A stretch of DNA of 64,000 bases from Rhodobacter viridis (GTDB taxonomy: Bacteria > Pseudomonadota > Alphaproteobacteria > Rhodobacterales > Rhodobacteraceae), in assembly GCF_003217355.1 (NCBI RefSeq), contig NZ_QJTK01000001.1, positions 612,059-676,058 on the forward strand. Reading direction: 5' to 3'. The translations under genes were made by a program, and so were the position numbers. The first letter of the stretch is position 1. Each line of letters begins with the position of its first letter. Under the pieces are notes generated by a model. It was not told where the DNA came from. It searched no databases and saw nothing but the letters and a program-made list of their open reading frames with translations. Shown here piece after piece: positions 27,325 to 35,512 of this stretch.

Positions 27325-27879
27325 TCAGCGCGCCGCCAGTTCGGCCGTGGCCCTTGCCAGCGCCTCGGCCAGATCGCGCCAGTCAGCCGCCGCAAGGCTT
27401 TCGCCCTTCGCCGCCACCCGCGCCTCGCGAAGCATCGGGAAGGTCACCAGCGACACTTCCCAAAGCTCCAGTTCCGCAAGCAGCCGCTGGCCTTTTGCGT
27501 CCTTCTCGGCCGTGATCGTGCGATAGCCGATCGACAGCCCGTCGATCGCCCCCGCCTCAATCAGCGCCACCGCCTCGCGCGCCCGCGCCACCTCGGGCAA
27601 GAGCCTGCCCTTGACGTAAAGCCCGCGCGCATCTTCCCGGATCTCGTCCCAGACGCCGATCGGCTGCGCCGGATCATGCTGCCACAGCATCTTGACCGAG
27701 CCGCCCCGCGCCTTGATCGCCGCAAGACTTTTCGCATAAGCGCCCTTCGCCACCACGTCGCCGCCCTGATCGGGCAGACCGAACAGGCTCGCATAGCCCT
27801 CGATCCGCGTGCCGTCCTGCACCTGCACCGGTTGCGCGCCACAGAACTTCACCTCCAGCCCGCTCTCGCCTCTCTCCAT
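27325..27879 (-). CDS. g4: GTA g4, HK97-type prohead protease
   Basis: A 184-residue serine protease of the phage prohead family, expected to trim the capsid delta domain. RIEGYASLFGLPDQGGDVV, MLWQHDPAQPIGVWDEI (catalytic His) and AIDGLSIGYRTI (catalytic Ser) are present. ATG 27879 is preferred over 27903 because AGGAG is correctly spaced before it; the earlier start would overlap the g3.5 stop. It lies 31 bases upstream of g5. Confidence 0.93.
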   Translation of the reverse strand: MERGESGLEVKFCGAQPVQVQDGTRIEGYASLFGLPDQGGDVVAKGAYAKSLAAIKARGGSVKMLWQHDPAQPIGVWDEIREDARGLYVKGRLLPEVARAREAVALIEAGAIDGLSIGYRTITAEKDAKGQRLLAELELWEVSLVTFPMLREARVAAKGESLAAADWRDLAEALARATAELAAR

Positions 27880-27889
27880 TCTCCGCTCC

Positions 27890-28123
27890 TCACTTCGGGG
27901 CAAAATTCAAAATGCCCTGCACCGCCTGCGTCAGGATCACGGCGACGACGCCGTAAACCGTCATGAACAACCGCTTTTCCAGCCGCTCGATCATCACCTC
28001 GATCTTCTCGAGCCGCCGGTCCACCTGGGTGAACTGCAACTCCATGATCCGCTCGGTCGCCTCGAACCGCTGCTCATGCACCTCGAACGGCTCCTTGAGG
28101 TAGCGCGACCCCCCCACCACCAT
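27890..28123 (-). CDS. g3.5: GTA g3.5, head formation protein
   Basis: A 77-residue protein with a charged amphipathic coiled coil (FEATERIMELQFTQVDRRLE, IERLEKRLF; about residues 18-52) and a C-terminal hydrophobic helix (FMTVYGVVAVILTQAVQGIL). This family lies between portal and protease in GTA clusters and is known to be needed for head formation. It starts three bases after the portal stop. Confidence 0.85.
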   Translation of the reverse strand: MVVGGSRYLKEPFEVHEQRFEATERIMELQFTQVDRRLEKIEVMIERLEKRLFMTVYGVVAVILTQAVQGILNFAPK

Positions 28124-28126
28124 GCC

Positions 28127-29317
28127 TCACCCCTCCGCGACCGGCAGCAGCCCCAAAAGCACCCGTTTCTCGCTGTCGCTCAGAAAAGCGGCCGCGCCGA
28201 TCCGTGACCAAAGCTGATCGCGCTCGGCGGAAAGCGCGGGCACCTGATCCAGATCCGGCTTCAACTCGATCGCGGCGCCCCAGAACCCCGACAGCCACCA
28301 GGCCAACGCCGCCGAAACCCGGGTCAGAAGCGGCAGCACGGTCAGCCGATAAAACGCCCGGTTCGCCTCGGCGTAATTGGCATAGGTCGCATCGCCCGGA
28401 ATACCGATCAGCATCGGCGGCACCCCGAAGGCGAGCGCGATCTCCCGCGCCGCCGCCGCCTTCGTCTCGTGAAATTCCATGTCCGAGGGGCTGAACCCCA
28501 TCGGCTTCCAGTCGAGCCCACCTTCAAGCAGCATCGGCCGTCCGGCATTCCGCGCGCCCTGATGATGCGTCTCCATCTCGAAGATCAGCCGCTCATACTG
28601 CTCGGGCGCCAGAACGCCCTGCCCATCCGCGCCCTTGTAGATGATCGCGCCACTGGGCCGCGCCGCATTGTCCAAAAGCGCCTTCGACCAGGCGCTCGCG
28701 GCGTTATGCACGTCCAAAGCCACCGCCGCCGCCTGCATGGGCGAAAGGCCATAATGATCATCGGTCGGATGGAAGCTCTTGATGTGACAGATCGGATCGG
28801 GATGGCCCGTCATGTCGAAGCGATGCTTGCGCCCGCCCACGGTGTAATCATACCCCACCGGCCAACCATCCGTCCCCGGCACCACCGCCATCCGATCGGA
28901 TCGCAGCACATGCAACTCCTTCGGCACACCCGGCTCGGGGCAGACCGCCTCCAGATAGCCATTGCCCGACAGCAGGATCTGCCCGAACAGCGCCTCGAAC
29001 AACTCCGCCCGCCCCTGCCCGGCATTCGGACGACGCAAAAGATCCAGCACCGGATGCACGTCGTAGCGCCGCTCGGCATCCTGACAGATCAAGGGCACCG
29101 CCGCCGCCGCCTCGGCAATCAGCTTGACCGAGCGGAACCCGACCGGATTGCCATTGAACCCCGCGCGCATCAGGCTGACCGTATCGCGCGGTCCCCAGAC
29201 CGGCCGTCCCGCCCCCGAGGCCATCGCCACGATCCGCCCCGTCACCGAGGCCTTGCGCTCGACGGCCGTCTCGGTTGTCCCCTCCGGGGCCGCCCTGCGA
29301 AAGAAATTCAGTCCCAT
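28127..29317 (-). CDS. g3: GTA g3, portal protein
   Basis: A 396-residue HK97-type portal that forms the dodecameric DNA channel. Family features: VSLMRAGFNGNPVGFRSVKL, PNAGQGRAELFEALFGQIL, SGNGYLEA, GLSPMQAAAVALD and ALAFGVPPMLIGIPGDATYA. ATG 29317 follows AGGAGA. It is separated from g2 by 188 bases that hold a terminator-like hairpin and a palindromic repeat. Confidence 0.94.
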   Translation of the reverse strand: MGLNFFRRAAPEGTTETAVERKASVTGRIVAMASGAGRPVWGPRDTVSLMRAGFNGNPVGFRSVKLIAEAAAAVPLICQDAERRYDVHPVLDLLRRPNAGQGRAELFEALFGQILLSGNGYLEAVCPEPGVPKELHVLRSDRMAVVPGTDGWPVGYDYTVGGRKHRFDMTGHPDPICHIKSFHPTDDHYGLSPMQAAAVALDVHNAASAWSKALLDNAARPSGAIIYKGADGQGVLAPEQYERLIFEMETHHQGARNAGRPMLLEGGLDWKPMGFSPSDMEFHETKAAAAREIALAFGVPPMLIGIPGDATYANYAEANRAFYRLTVLPLLTRVSAALAWWLSGFWGAAIELKPDLDQVPALSAERDQLWSRIGAAAFLSDSEKRVLLGLLPVAEG

Positions 29318-29362
29318 CCCGTTCTCCTCGTCGCGGCCCGGCCCAAGGCCCCGGCCAAAGAA

Positions 29363-29390
29363 AAAGGGCCGGGAAATCTCCCGACCCTTT
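29363..29390 (-). terminator. Terminator-like hairpin between GTA g2 and g3
   Basis: Read on the minus strand, a 12-base stem AAAGGGTCGGGA / TCCCGGCCCTTT (one mismatch) with loop GATT is followed by TTTTTC-type sequence. This is the form of a rho-independent terminator, yet it lies inside the GTA structural operon, 46 bases before the portal start codon. Termination would have to be partial. Confidence 0.65.
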
Positions 29391-29418
29391 CGGCACGTCA
29401 TCAGCGGTCAAGAGCGGG

Positions 29419-29499
29419 GGTTTCACACCCCCGCACCCCCGTGAGGTATTTTCGGCAAGATGAAAGCAGCCTGCTTCTTCTTGGCCCAAATACGCCCTT
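29419..29499. repeat. Intergenic palindromic repeat inside the GTA operon
   Basis: GAGGTATTTTCGGCAAGATG and TTCTTCTTGGCCCAAATACG stand as imperfect inverted halves around AAAGCAGCCTGC, next to a CGGGGGT/ACCCCCG G-rich arm. They are the same two half-unit types seen at gene ends elsewhere in the window. Confidence 0.7.
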
Positions 29500-29505
29500 G
29501 CGCCC

Positions 29506-30921
29506 TCAAAGCCCACGCACCTGCGGCCGGCGCCAATGCGCTGCGGGCTCGATCATCAATTCCGTCATCGCCCAGACCAGCGCATCCACCCGGTCGGGCG
29601 AGCCCTTGCCGGAATAGCCCTGCACGGTCATCCGGCACATCTGATCCTCAAGCGCGCCAAGCCGCCCGTCACGGCAATGCTTGACCCGGCCCTGCTCATA
29701 CAAAGCCGCCACCGGCTCCGCCCGCGCCGATTTCCCCCGCGAGGCCCGCAGCGCCTTGAACGGCACCAGCGGATCGATCTGGCGCAGCACGCTCTCGACC
29801 ATGTCGCCGCCCTGATTGACCTCGGCCACCAGCTTCTCGGCACCCCAGCGTTCCATCGCGGCAATCGCCGCCAGCGCCCAATCGGTCGGCCGACCGCGGA
29901 CCGAGGCATCCTCCAGCACATAGGCCCGCCACTCGGCAACCGGGCCGCGGGTCACCGCGCCCGCCACCACGATCCCGCATTCGTCTGACCCCGCGCCCCC
30001 GGTCACGGCCGGATCGAGCGCCACCACCACCCGGTCCATCTCGGGCGGAGCCGCCAGCCGCAGCCCCTCCAGCTGCGCCGTGGTCCAAAGCGCCCCCTCG
30101 ACATCCTCGAGCAGCACCCCCTCCAGCTCCTGCCGCCCAAGCCGCGTGCCCGCATAGCGCGCCTGCACCTCGGTCAGGAAGCTTTCCGCCAGATAGGCCC
30201 GGTTCGCCTCGGTCGGCGCATGGGTCAGCACCGTCGAGGGGTTGCTCAGGATCGCCTTCAGCACACCGACATTGCGCGGCGTCGTGGTGATCACCTGCTG
30301 CGGATGCTTGCCCAGCCGCAGTGCGAACTGCAGCATGTCCCAGGTTTCCTCGGCCTTTTTCCACTTTGCCAACTCGTCGACCCAGGCCGCATCGAACTGC
30401 GGCCCCCGCAGCGCCTCGGGCTCCTGCGCCGAATAGGCCTGCGCCGTCGCCCCGTTCGCCCAGACGAGCCTGCGTTTCGTCGCCTCCCACTCCGGGCGCC
30501 GGTCGGGCGGAGAGCAGGCCAGAATCCCGCTCTCGCCAAAGATCATCACATCGCGCACCTGATCGAAGGTCTCGCCCACCAGCGCCACCCGATGCGCCCG
30601 GCCGGGGTCGGCGGGCCGCGCGCCCTCAACCTGCGCGCGCACCCATTCCGCCCCGGCCCGTGTCTTGCCAGCCCCGCGTCCCCCCATGATCACCCAGCTC
30701 TTCCAGCCGCCCACGGGGGGCAGCTGATGGGGCAAGGCCCAGAACTCGAAGATCCAGGGCAAAGCCAGCAACGCATTGTCCCCAAGCCCGTTCAGAAAGG
30801 CGTCAACCTCCTGCGGCGTCGCGGAGGCAAGCCAGGCGGCGCCCGATCTCAGCCCGGGCAGAATCCAGGTCGAGCTCGCTTCCGGAGACGACTCCGGCCA
30901 CTTGTCTGCGAAGTTTTTCAA
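29506..30921 (-). CDS. g2: GTA g2, large terminase
   Basis: A 471-residue headful packaging motor. The ATPase half has Walker A GGRGAGKT (residues 80-87), Walker B in FDAAWVDELAKW and the ITTTPRN coupling motif; the RNase H-like nuclease half has acidic residues in VVVALDPAVTGG and GSPDRVDALVWAM. In RcGTA this enzyme packages random host DNA. The given start overlaps g1 by 119 bases, with no better ATG before the conserved LPWIFEFWALPHQLPP region, so the exact N-terminus is uncertain. Confidence 0.94.
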   Translation of the reverse strand: MKNFADKWPESSPEASSTWILPGLRSGAAWLASATPQEVDAFLNGLGDNALLALPWIFEFWALPHQLPPVGGWKSWVIMGGRGAGKTRAGAEWVRAQVEGARPADPGRAHRVALVGETFDQVRDVMIFGESGILACSPPDRRPEWEATKRRLVWANGATAQAYSAQEPEALRGPQFDAAWVDELAKWKKAEETWDMLQFALRLGKHPQQVITTTPRNVGVLKAILSNPSTVLTHAPTEANRAYLAESFLTEVQARYAGTRLGRQELEGVLLEDVEGALWTTAQLEGLRLAAPPEMDRVVVALDPAVTGGAGSDECGIVVAGAVTRGPVAEWRAYVLEDASVRGRPTDWALAAIAAMERWGAEKLVAEVNQGGDMVESVLRQIDPLVPFKALRASRGKSARAEPVAALYEQGRVKHCRDGRLGALEDQMCRMTVQGYSGKGSPDRVDALVWAMTELMIEPAAHWRRPQVRGL

Positions 30922-31126
30922 CGCGCACCCTTTCTTCCATCACCATCTGGAAGGCCGTGCGAAGGTCCTTGACCGCCTGCGCGGCGGCCTTGGCCTCCTT
31001 CATCTCGCCCTGGCGAACCCCTTTCATCGCCAGCGCCAGTTCCCCGGCAATTTCCCGATAAAGTTCCTCCGTCTCCTCCAGCAAATCCACCGGAGGAGTG
31101 TCCCCACCCTTGAACCCCATATCCAT
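30803..31126 (-). CDS. g1: GTA g1, small terminase
   Basis: A 107-residue helical protein (DLLEETEELYREIAGELAL, EAKAAAQAVKDLRTAFQMVM) matching the first gene of RcGTA, shown in R. capsulatus to be the small terminase. It lacks an obvious helix-turn-helix, which fits non-specific packaging. ATG 31126 (MDMGFKGG) is chosen; ATG 31120 and a GTG at 31186 are alternatives, and no strong ribosome site marks any of them. It overlaps g2 by 119 bases. Confidence 0.85.
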   Translation of the reverse strand: MDMGFKGGDTPPVDLLEETEELYREIAGELALAMKGVRQGEMKEAKAAAQAVKDLRTAFQMVMEERVRVEKLRRQVAGVVSGSELDLDSARAEIGRRLACLRDAAGG

Positions 31127-31227
31127 GTTCTGAGTTACCCGCCTCTCATGCCTGATCCGCACGAGCGAAATGAAAAAAGCGCACACGGTCTCCCGCGGCG
31201 CTTGCCCACCTCTCCTAGCATGACAGA

Positions 31228-31256
31228 TATCTACCTTAGGGCGCGCGCAATGTCAA
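31228..31256 (-). promoter_or_regulatory. Probable sigma-70 promoter of the GTA cluster
   Basis: On the minus strand TTGACA (31251-31256) and TAGATA (31228-31233) are separated by exactly 17 bases, a nearly perfect vegetative promoter. Predicted transcription start is about 31220, giving a leader of some 95 bases to g1. It lies just after the mltG terminator and drives toward g1. Upstream binding sites for known GTA regulators could not be recognised by eye. Confidence 0.75.
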
Positions 31257-31289
31257 GCGCTAAATCCAAGGTTGCGCGCCGGAAAACGG

Positions 31290-31317
31290 AAAAACCCCGG
31301 GCAGTGCCGGGGTTTTT
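31290..31317 (-). terminator. Rho-independent terminator of the fab-mltG unit
   Basis: An eleven-base stem AAAAACCCCGG / CCGGGGTTTTT with loop GCAGTG, directly after the mltG stop. It isolates the GTA promoter from upstream read-through. Confidence 0.9.
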
Positions 31318-31319
31318 CT

Positions 31320-32492
31320 TCAGTTTCCGTCGGTTGCACCCTGACCTTGGGTCTTTTCGATCTCCCGCCAACGCGCGACGTTCTTGTTATGCTCCGCGAT
31401 CGTCTCGGCAAAGGCATGACCGCCGGTGCCATCGGCGACGAAATACAGGTATTTCGTCGAATCAGGGTTCAGCGCCGCCTTGATCGCCGCCGCCCCCGGG
31501 TTGCAGATCGGCCCCGGCGGCAGCCCGTCGATCACATAGGTGTTGTAAGGCGTCTCGCGCCGCAGCTCCGACTGCCGCAGACCGCGGCCCAGCACGCCCT
31601 GCCCCTTGGTCACGCCATAGATCACCGCCGGGTCGGTCTGCAGCCGCATCCCCTGCGCGATCCGGTTGACGAAGACGCTCGCCACCCGCGCGCGCTCTTC
31701 GGGCACACCGGTTTCCTTCTCGACGAGCGAGGCCATCACCAGCGCCTCTTCGGGCGTGCCATAGGGCACCCCCGGCGCACGCGCGGCCCAGGCCGCCGCC
31801 AGAACCGCCTTTTGCCGCTCTTCCATCTCGGCGATCAGATCGGCCCGTTTCGCGCCGCGCTTCATCTCGTAACTGTCGGGCGAGAGGCTCCCCTCCGGCG
31901 GCAGCTTCGCCACCTCGCCGGTCAGGAAATCCGCCGATTTCAGCGCCTCGACCACCTGCCAACTGGTCACGCCCTCGGCCAAAGTCACCCGCAGCCGCAC
32001 ATCCGACATCGCCGCGTCCTCGGCAAAGCCCGCAGGCGCGGGCTCCAGCTTCGGATCGAACTTCGCCACCTCGACATAATCACCCACCGCAGGGTCCAGC
32101 TCGCGCAGGATCATCTGCTGGCCATTCACCCCGATGCGGTAATTCAGCTCGGTGCCGCAAGTCGAGGGCCCGCCCGCCGTGATCTGCTCGACAATCCCCG
32201 CCATCGAGGATCCGGGTGCGATCAGATAGGAGCCCACCTTCAGCTTGTCGGCCTTCTTGTCGTAATCGGCCCCGGCGCGGAAGATATAGGCGGAGGAAAT
32301 CGCGCCCTTGTTCTTCAGCGTCTCCGACACATCGCGAAACTTCGCGCCGGGCTCGACGCGCAGACACATCCCCGCCGTCAGCGGGCCGGACCCGTCATAC
32401 TGACGCTTCGCCCAGGTCACCACTCCCCCCAACACAACCATCAGAACAATCAACAGGGTGAGGAAGTTGGAGACGATGTTGCGCCACATCAT
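31320..32492 (-). CDS. mltG: Endolytic murein transglycosylase
   Basis: A 390-residue inner-membrane protein that cuts nascent glycan strands. One N-terminal membrane helix (about residues 7-27) is followed by a LysM-like region (KLKVGSYLIAPGSSM) and the YceG catalytic domain with the active-site Glu in MASLVEKETGVPEERARVAS and the conserved LQTDPAVIYG, RETPYNTY and GLPPGPICNPG motifs. Two adjacent ATGs begin the frame; the first overlaps the fabF stop by four bases. fabF-mltG is a common pairing in proteobacteria. Confidence 0.94.
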   Translation of the reverse strand: MMWRNIVSNFLTLLIVLMVVLGGVVTWAKRQYDGSGPLTAGMCLRVEPGAKFRDVSETLKNKGAISSAYIFRAGADYDKKADKLKVGSYLIAPGSSMAGIVEQITAGGPSTCGTELNYRIGVNGQQMILRELDPAVGDYVEVAKFDPKLEPAPAGFAEDAAMSDVRLRVTLAEGVTSWQVVEALKSADFLTGEVAKLPPEGSLSPDSYEMKRGAKRADLIAEMEERQKAVLAAAWAARAPGVPYGTPEEALVMASLVEKETGVPEERARVASVFVNRIAQGMRLQTDPAVIYGVTKGQGVLGRGLRQSELRRETPYNTYVIDGLPPGPICNPGAAAIKAALNPDSTKYLYFVADGTGGHAFAETIAEHNKNVARWREIEKTQGQGATDGN

Positions 32493-33751
32493 CCGTTCAC
32501 CTTGCCCAGGATCAGCGCCGCATTGGTGCCGCCAAAGCCGAAGCTGTTCGACATCGCGATGTCGATCTTGCGCTTCACCGCCGCCTTCGGCGCCAGGTCG
32601 ATCTTCGCTTCGACCGCCGGGTTATCCAGGTTCAGCGTCGGCGGCGCGACCTGATCACGGATCGCCAGAATGCAGAAGATCGCCTCGACCGCCCCGGCCG
32701 CGCCCAGCAAATGCCCGATCGCCGATTTCGTCGAGGACATCGTCGCTTTCGAAGCCGCCTCGCCCAGAAGCCGCTCGACCGCGCCCAGCTCGATCGTGTC
32801 GGCCATGGTCGAGGTCCCATGCGCGTTGATGTAATCGATCTGGCTCGGCGCAATGCCCGCGCGCTTCACCGCTGCCGTCATCGCCCGGAACCCGCCATCG
32901 CCATCTTCCGAGGGCGCGGTGATGTGATAGGCATCGCCCGACATGCCATAGCCCAGCACCTCGGCATAGATCTTCGCGCCGCGCGCTTTCGCGTGTTCGT
33001 ATTCTTCCAGCACGACGACGCCAGCGCCCTCGCCCATGACGAAGCCATCGCGGTCGACATCCCACGGACGGCTCGCCGCCGTCGGCTCCTCGGCCCGCTT
33101 GGTCGAAAGCGCCTTGCAGGCGTTGAACCCGGCAATGCCGATCTCGGAAATCGGATTCTCGGCGCCACCCGCCACCATCACATCGGCATCGCCAAGCGCA
33201 ATCAGCCGCGCCGCATCGCCGATCGCATGGGCGCCCGTCGCGCAAGCCGTCACCACCGCATGGTTCGGCCCCTTGAAGCCGAAGCGGATCGAGACATGCC
33301 CCGAGACGAGGTTGATCAGCGCCGCCGGAATGAAGAACGGGCTGACGCGCTTCGGCCCCTTCTCCTTGATCAGGACGGCGGTTTCCGCAATCGTCTGCAG
33401 CCCGCCGATGCCCGAGCCGATCATCACGCCGGTGCGGCAGCGGTCCTCCTCGTCTTCCGGCTCCCAGCCCGAATCCTTCACCGCCTGCACCGCCGCGGCG
33501 ACGCCATACAGGATGAACTCATCGACCTTGCGGCTCTCTTTCGGCTCCATCCACTGATCGGGATTGAACGTGCCCTCGGTGCCATCGCCGCGCGGCACTT
33601 CGCAGGCGTATTTCGTCACCACATTCGAGGCGTCAAAGCGCGAGATCAGACCCGCCCCCGACTGACCAGCCAGAAGCCGCGACCAGGTTTCTTCGACCCC
33701 GCAAGCCAGCGGCGTGACCAGACCCAGACCCGTGACGACAACCCGACGCAT
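32489..33751 (-). CDS. fabF: 3-oxoacyl-ACP synthase II
   Basis: Elongating condensing enzyme of fatty acid synthesis, 420 residues. The nucleophile Cys lies in VTACATGAHAIGDAARL and the two catalytic His in INAHGTSTMADTIE and AIGHLLGAAGAVEA; the C-terminus SFGFGGTNAALIL is typical. It overlaps mltG by four bases. It is separated from acpP by thpR and a small exported protein, a slight departure from the usual acpP-fabF adjacency. Confidence 0.97.
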   Translation of the reverse strand: MRRVVVTGLGLVTPLACGVEETWSRLLAGQSGAGLISRFDASNVVTKYACEVPRGDGTEGTFNPDQWMEPKESRKVDEFILYGVAAAVQAVKDSGWEPEDEEDRCRTGVMIGSGIGGLQTIAETAVLIKEKGPKRVSPFFIPAALINLVSGHVSIRFGFKGPNHAVVTACATGAHAIGDAARLIALGDADVMVAGGAENPISEIGIAGFNACKALSTKRAEEPTAASRPWDVDRDGFVMGEGAGVVVLEEYEHAKARGAKIYAEVLGYGMSGDAYHITAPSEDGDGGFRAMTAAVKRAGIAPSQIDYINAHGTSTMADTIELGAVERLLGEAASKATMSSTKSAIGHLLGAAGAVEAIFCILAIRDQVAPPTLNLDNPAVEAKIDLAPKAAVKRKIDIAMSNSFGFGGTNAALILGKVNG

Positions 33752-33830
33752 CGCAAACCCCTTTCGCGTTTCGTTAAGGCCTTCTACACGGGCCGCAAAA
33801 GCCGTGCAACGTCATGCGCCGCCGCAGGCA

Positions 33831-34403
33831 TCACTTCGCCTGCCCCAAGGTAAACTCTGCGCGCTCGGGATACTCGGCCAGCACCTCATACTCCGCCCCC
33901 TCCCGCGTCAGATGCGAGCGCAGCAGCGCAAAGCCCGTCACCCGCCACTCCGGCAAGACCACATCGCCCCGGCTTTCCAGCAGATGCCCCAGCCGCGCCG
34001 CCTGCGTCTCGGTCAAGCCCTTGTTGAACCTCGCAATCGTCACATGCGGCCGAAACCGCCGCCGTTCCAGATCAATCCCCGCCCGCCGCGCGGCCTGTGC
34101 CAGTTTCGCCTGCAAGGCCTCAAGCGCCGGTTCGGGCCGCAGCTTCAGCACCAGCGCCCGGGTCCGATCACCGCCCTCGAGCACATCAAGCCCCGCCAGT
34201 CCCAGCGTGACCGGCGCAACCGAAATCCCGACCAGTTCCTCGTGCAGCAACTCCAGTTCCGGCGGTTCGACATCACCCAGAAACACCAGAGTCAGATGCA
34301 GCGCCTCCTCGGCCACGGCCCGCCCGCAGCCCAATTCGCCCTGCAAGGCCGCAATCGCGCCCCAAAGCGCCTCGGGAACCATGATGCCCAGAAAGACCCG
34401 CAT
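33831..34403 (-). CDS. thpR: RNA 2',3'-cyclic phosphodiesterase (2H family)
   Basis: A 190-residue 2H phosphoesterase with both HxTx motifs: HLTLVFLGD (about residue 42) and HVTIARF (about residue 121). It opens 2',3'-cyclic phosphate ends of RNA; the physiological substrate is not certain. AAGGAGG precedes ATG 34403. It is inserted between acpP and fabF, suggesting it rides on the fab transcription unit. Confidence 0.9.
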   Translation of the reverse strand: MRVFLGIMVPEALWGAIAALQGELGCGRAVAEEALHLTLVFLGDVEPPELELLHEELVGISVAPVTLGLAGLDVLEGGDRTRALVLKLRPEPALEALQAKLAQAARRAGIDLERRRFRPHVTIARFNKGLTETQAARLGHLLESRGDVVLPEWRVTGFALLRSHLTREGAEYEVLAEYPERAEFTLGQAK

Positions 34404-34529
34404 CGCCCCTCCTTGTGTCCCTCAATCGTGCCCGAACTCCGTGCCGTGCGAAAGAGGGATCGCCTCAGAAACCGAAAGGGCTGGCGAAGGGTCCGCCAGC
34501 CCCGATGGCTTGATGAGACGGCAAGCCGA

Positions 34530-34934
34530 TCAGAACGGCGACTGCGCCTCCGGCCCGCCACCACCGCCGCCGCCGCCGGTGCTCGCGACCGCAGGCGCGC
34601 TCGTGTTGACAAAACCACCGCTCGGACCGTAGGTGAAGCCACCGCCGCCGATGCCGTAGCCCAGATCGAGGCCGATATAGGCATCGTCATTCACATAGGC
34701 ACCGCCAAAGGTGCCGCGCCAGGACTTGCTCTGAAACAGATAATCGACACCGGCCGTCGCAACGACGCTGTCGTCTTCGTCATCCGAAAACACCCGCAGG
34801 CCGACGCCGGATTGTACCTGACCGCCGCCGAAGGCGATCGACACCCCAAGACCCACGGCAGGGTCGGCACGGGCCGGCGCCGCCAACATCAGGGCCGCAA
34901 CAGTTACGGCGAAAACAGCTTTGGACAGAACCAT
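34530..34934 (-). CDS. Small exported protein of unknown function
   Basis: A 134-residue protein with a clear signal peptide (VLSKAVFAVTVAALMLAAPARA, cut near residue 24). The mature part is glycine-rich with alternating hydrophobic residues (VGLGVSIAFGGGQVQSGVGL, DDAYIGLDLGYGIGGGGFTY), suggesting beta strands of a small outer-membrane barrel, and ends with a run of eight glycines before PEAQSPF. ATG 34934 follows AAGGAG. I do not recognise a family. Confidence 0.75.
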   Translation of the reverse strand: MVLSKAVFAVTVAALMLAAPARADPAVGLGVSIAFGGGQVQSGVGLRVFSDDEDDSVVATAGVDYLFQSKSWRGTFGGAYVNDDAYIGLDLGYGIGGGGFTYGPSGGFVNTSAPAVASTGGGGGGGGPEAQSPF

Positions 34935-35025
34935 CACCAACTCCTTCTGACGAAATCCGGAGTTCAGCATGTATCTATTTTAACGATTCAGCAAGCGTCG
35001 CAGGTCCAGACAGCGCCAAAACGCA

Positions 35026-35049
35026 AACGACGCCCCGAGGGGCGCCGTT
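35026..35049 (-). terminator. Terminator after acpP
   Basis: On the minus strand AACGGCGCCC / GGGCGTCGTT (one mismatch) with loop CTCG is followed by TGCGTTTTGG. It lies 27 bases after the acpP stop. Confidence 0.65.
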
Positions 35050-35076
35050 CGTCAAGCTCGAAAGCTCAAAAACCGA

Positions 35077-35310
35077 TCAGGCGGCTTCGGTGATGAACTT
35101 CACCGCATCGCCGAAGGTCTGGATGGTTTCGGCGGCGTCGTCCGGGATTTCGATGCCGAATTCTTCTTCGAAAGCCATCACCAGTTCCACGGTGTCAAGG
35201 CTGTCGGCGCCGAGATCGTCGATGAACGAGGCGGTCTCGGTGACCTTGTCCTCTTCCACGCCCAGATGCTCCACGACGATCTTCTTCACGCGATCCGCGA
35301 TGTCGCTCAT
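35077..35310 (-). CDS. acpP: Acyl carrier protein
   Basis: The 77-residue carrier of growing fatty acyl chains. Phosphopantetheine is attached at S37 in the conserved [18 protein letters not shown] motif. Acidic throughout, and the length is standard. GAGGAAG precedes the start. It follows fabG after 202 bases that hold a stable hairpin (35470-35492) and no gene. Confidence 0.98.
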   Translation of the reverse strand: MSDIADRVKKIVVEHLGVEEDKVTETASFIDDLGADSLDTVELVMAFEEEFGIEIPDDAAETIQTFGDAVKFITEAA

Positions 35311-35469
35311 GTTTCTTCCTCGTTTAGGGGGCCGAAACCCATCCTGTCAGTGCTCGTTCGAGCGGCTTCAACACCGGTTTTGCCGGGCTGCCGCGAGCCG
35401 AGGCTAACCCCCCGCTCGTCCCCGCCGCTCATATCACAGTGAAAGCACAAGGCAAGCCGTTTTGCTTTC

Positions 35470-35492
35470 GCCCCTGCCGCTGCGGCAGGGGC
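35470..35492. other. Stable hairpin between fabG and acpP
   Basis: The palindrome GCCCCTGCCGC / GCGGCAGGGGC around one T lies 21 bases past the fabG stop. There is no T-tract on either side, so it may stabilise the fabG mRNA end rather than terminate; acpP is usually expressed far above fabG. Confidence 0.5.
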
Positions 35493-35512
35493 AACTCGTC
35501 ACACCGGCGATC

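Larger units (their letters stand above)
16989..31126 (-). other. Gene transfer agent structural cluster (RcGTA type, g1-g15)
   Basis: A continuous phage-like morphogenesis module in the order terminase, portal, protease, capsid, head-tail connectors, tail tube, chaperones, tape measure and baseplate. All genes are on the minus strand with mostly overlapping or abutting ends. The order and protein families match the Rhodobacter capsulatus gene transfer agent, which packages short fragments of host DNA. There is no integrase, replication, repressor or lysis gene, no flanking attachment repeat was noticed, and base composition resembles the host. Confidence 0.95.

Noticed and set aside
31127..31186. 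GTG-started N-terminal extension of g1
   Set aside because: Adds 20 residues not in keeping with the compact g1 family; kept only as an alternative start.
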